Shown one piece after another: positions 5,006 to 5,059 of a stretch of 5,059 nucleotides of DNA. The position numbers and the translations under genes were made by a program. Numbering within the stretch: position 1 is the stretch's first letter; every line of letters starts with the position of its first letter. The notes beneath the pieces are model-generated. The model ran no database searches. It was not told the DNA's origin and saw only the letters and a program-made list of their open reading frames with translations. This stretch comes from an uncultured Dehalococcoidia bacterium (GTDB taxonomy: Bacteria; Chloroflexota; Dehalococcoidia; Tepidiformales; Tepidiformaceae): positions 1 through 5,059 of the forward strand of contig CALFYR010000699.1 of the NCBI GenBank assembly GCA_937954195.1. Direction: 5' to 3'.

Positions 5006-5059
5006 GTACAGACCCCAAGAGAGCGAGACAGATCTTCTCTAGATAGAGAGTGATCATAA

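Noticed and set aside
4875..5057. A minus-strand 60-codon frame containing an IQNPKS-type peptide
   Set aside because: The peptide is the translation of the heptamer repeat and the hairpin; this is a well-known source of false small proteins.

Overview
The window is high-GC bacterial DNA, densely coded and mostly on the plus strand. I see no rRNA, tRNA, CRISPR array, insertion sequence or integrase. Three things are compatible with a Chloroflexota bacterium (Dehalococcoidia/Tepidiformia-like) or, less likely, an actinobacterium: the CtpE-like P-type ATPase, the Rv1155-like split-barrel flavin/F420 protein, and the AT-rich GATTTTG heptamer repeat. The heptamer type is familiar from Chloroflexota and cyanobacterial intergenic DNA. 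This placement is inference, because the window has no phylogenetic marker.

Left part (1-1860): the C-terminal portion of a cation-transporting P-type ATPase enters from the left edge and ends at 1373. After a 144-bp gap comes a 91-residue protein with one membrane segment and a long Gly/Asp-rich tail, followed by a strong intrinsic terminator at 1816-1843. Middle (1863-2268, minus strand): a HicAB toxin-antitoxin locus. The antitoxin gene hicB is intact, but the toxin gene hicA carries a one-base frameshift just before its catalytic His motif. The two reading frames still meet in a TGATG overlap.

Right part (2355-4878, plus strand): a tight cluster of a crotonase-fold protein, an alpha/beta hydrolase and a PPOX-type split-barrel protein (gaps of 9 and 18 bp). 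After 70 bp follows a hemerythrin-like helical protein. A crotonase next to a hydrolase suggests acyl-CoA or cyclic-acid catabolism, but the crotonase lacks one of the two glutamates of true enoyl-CoA hydratases, so its reaction is open. The cluster appears to start from a promoter with a TAGACT -10 box at 2317-2322, which supports the crotonase start at 2355 rather than the upstream ATG at 2307.

Right end (4879-5059): a perfect 14-bp inverted repeat that can also fold as a smaller terminator, then six 7-bp units each starting GATT, then a candidate promoter firing out of the right edge. Nothing here amounts to a clear new multi-gene system. The points most worth a second look are the broken hicA, the heptamer repeat joined to a promoter, the divergent hic/crotonase control region, and the small Gly-rich membrane protein.
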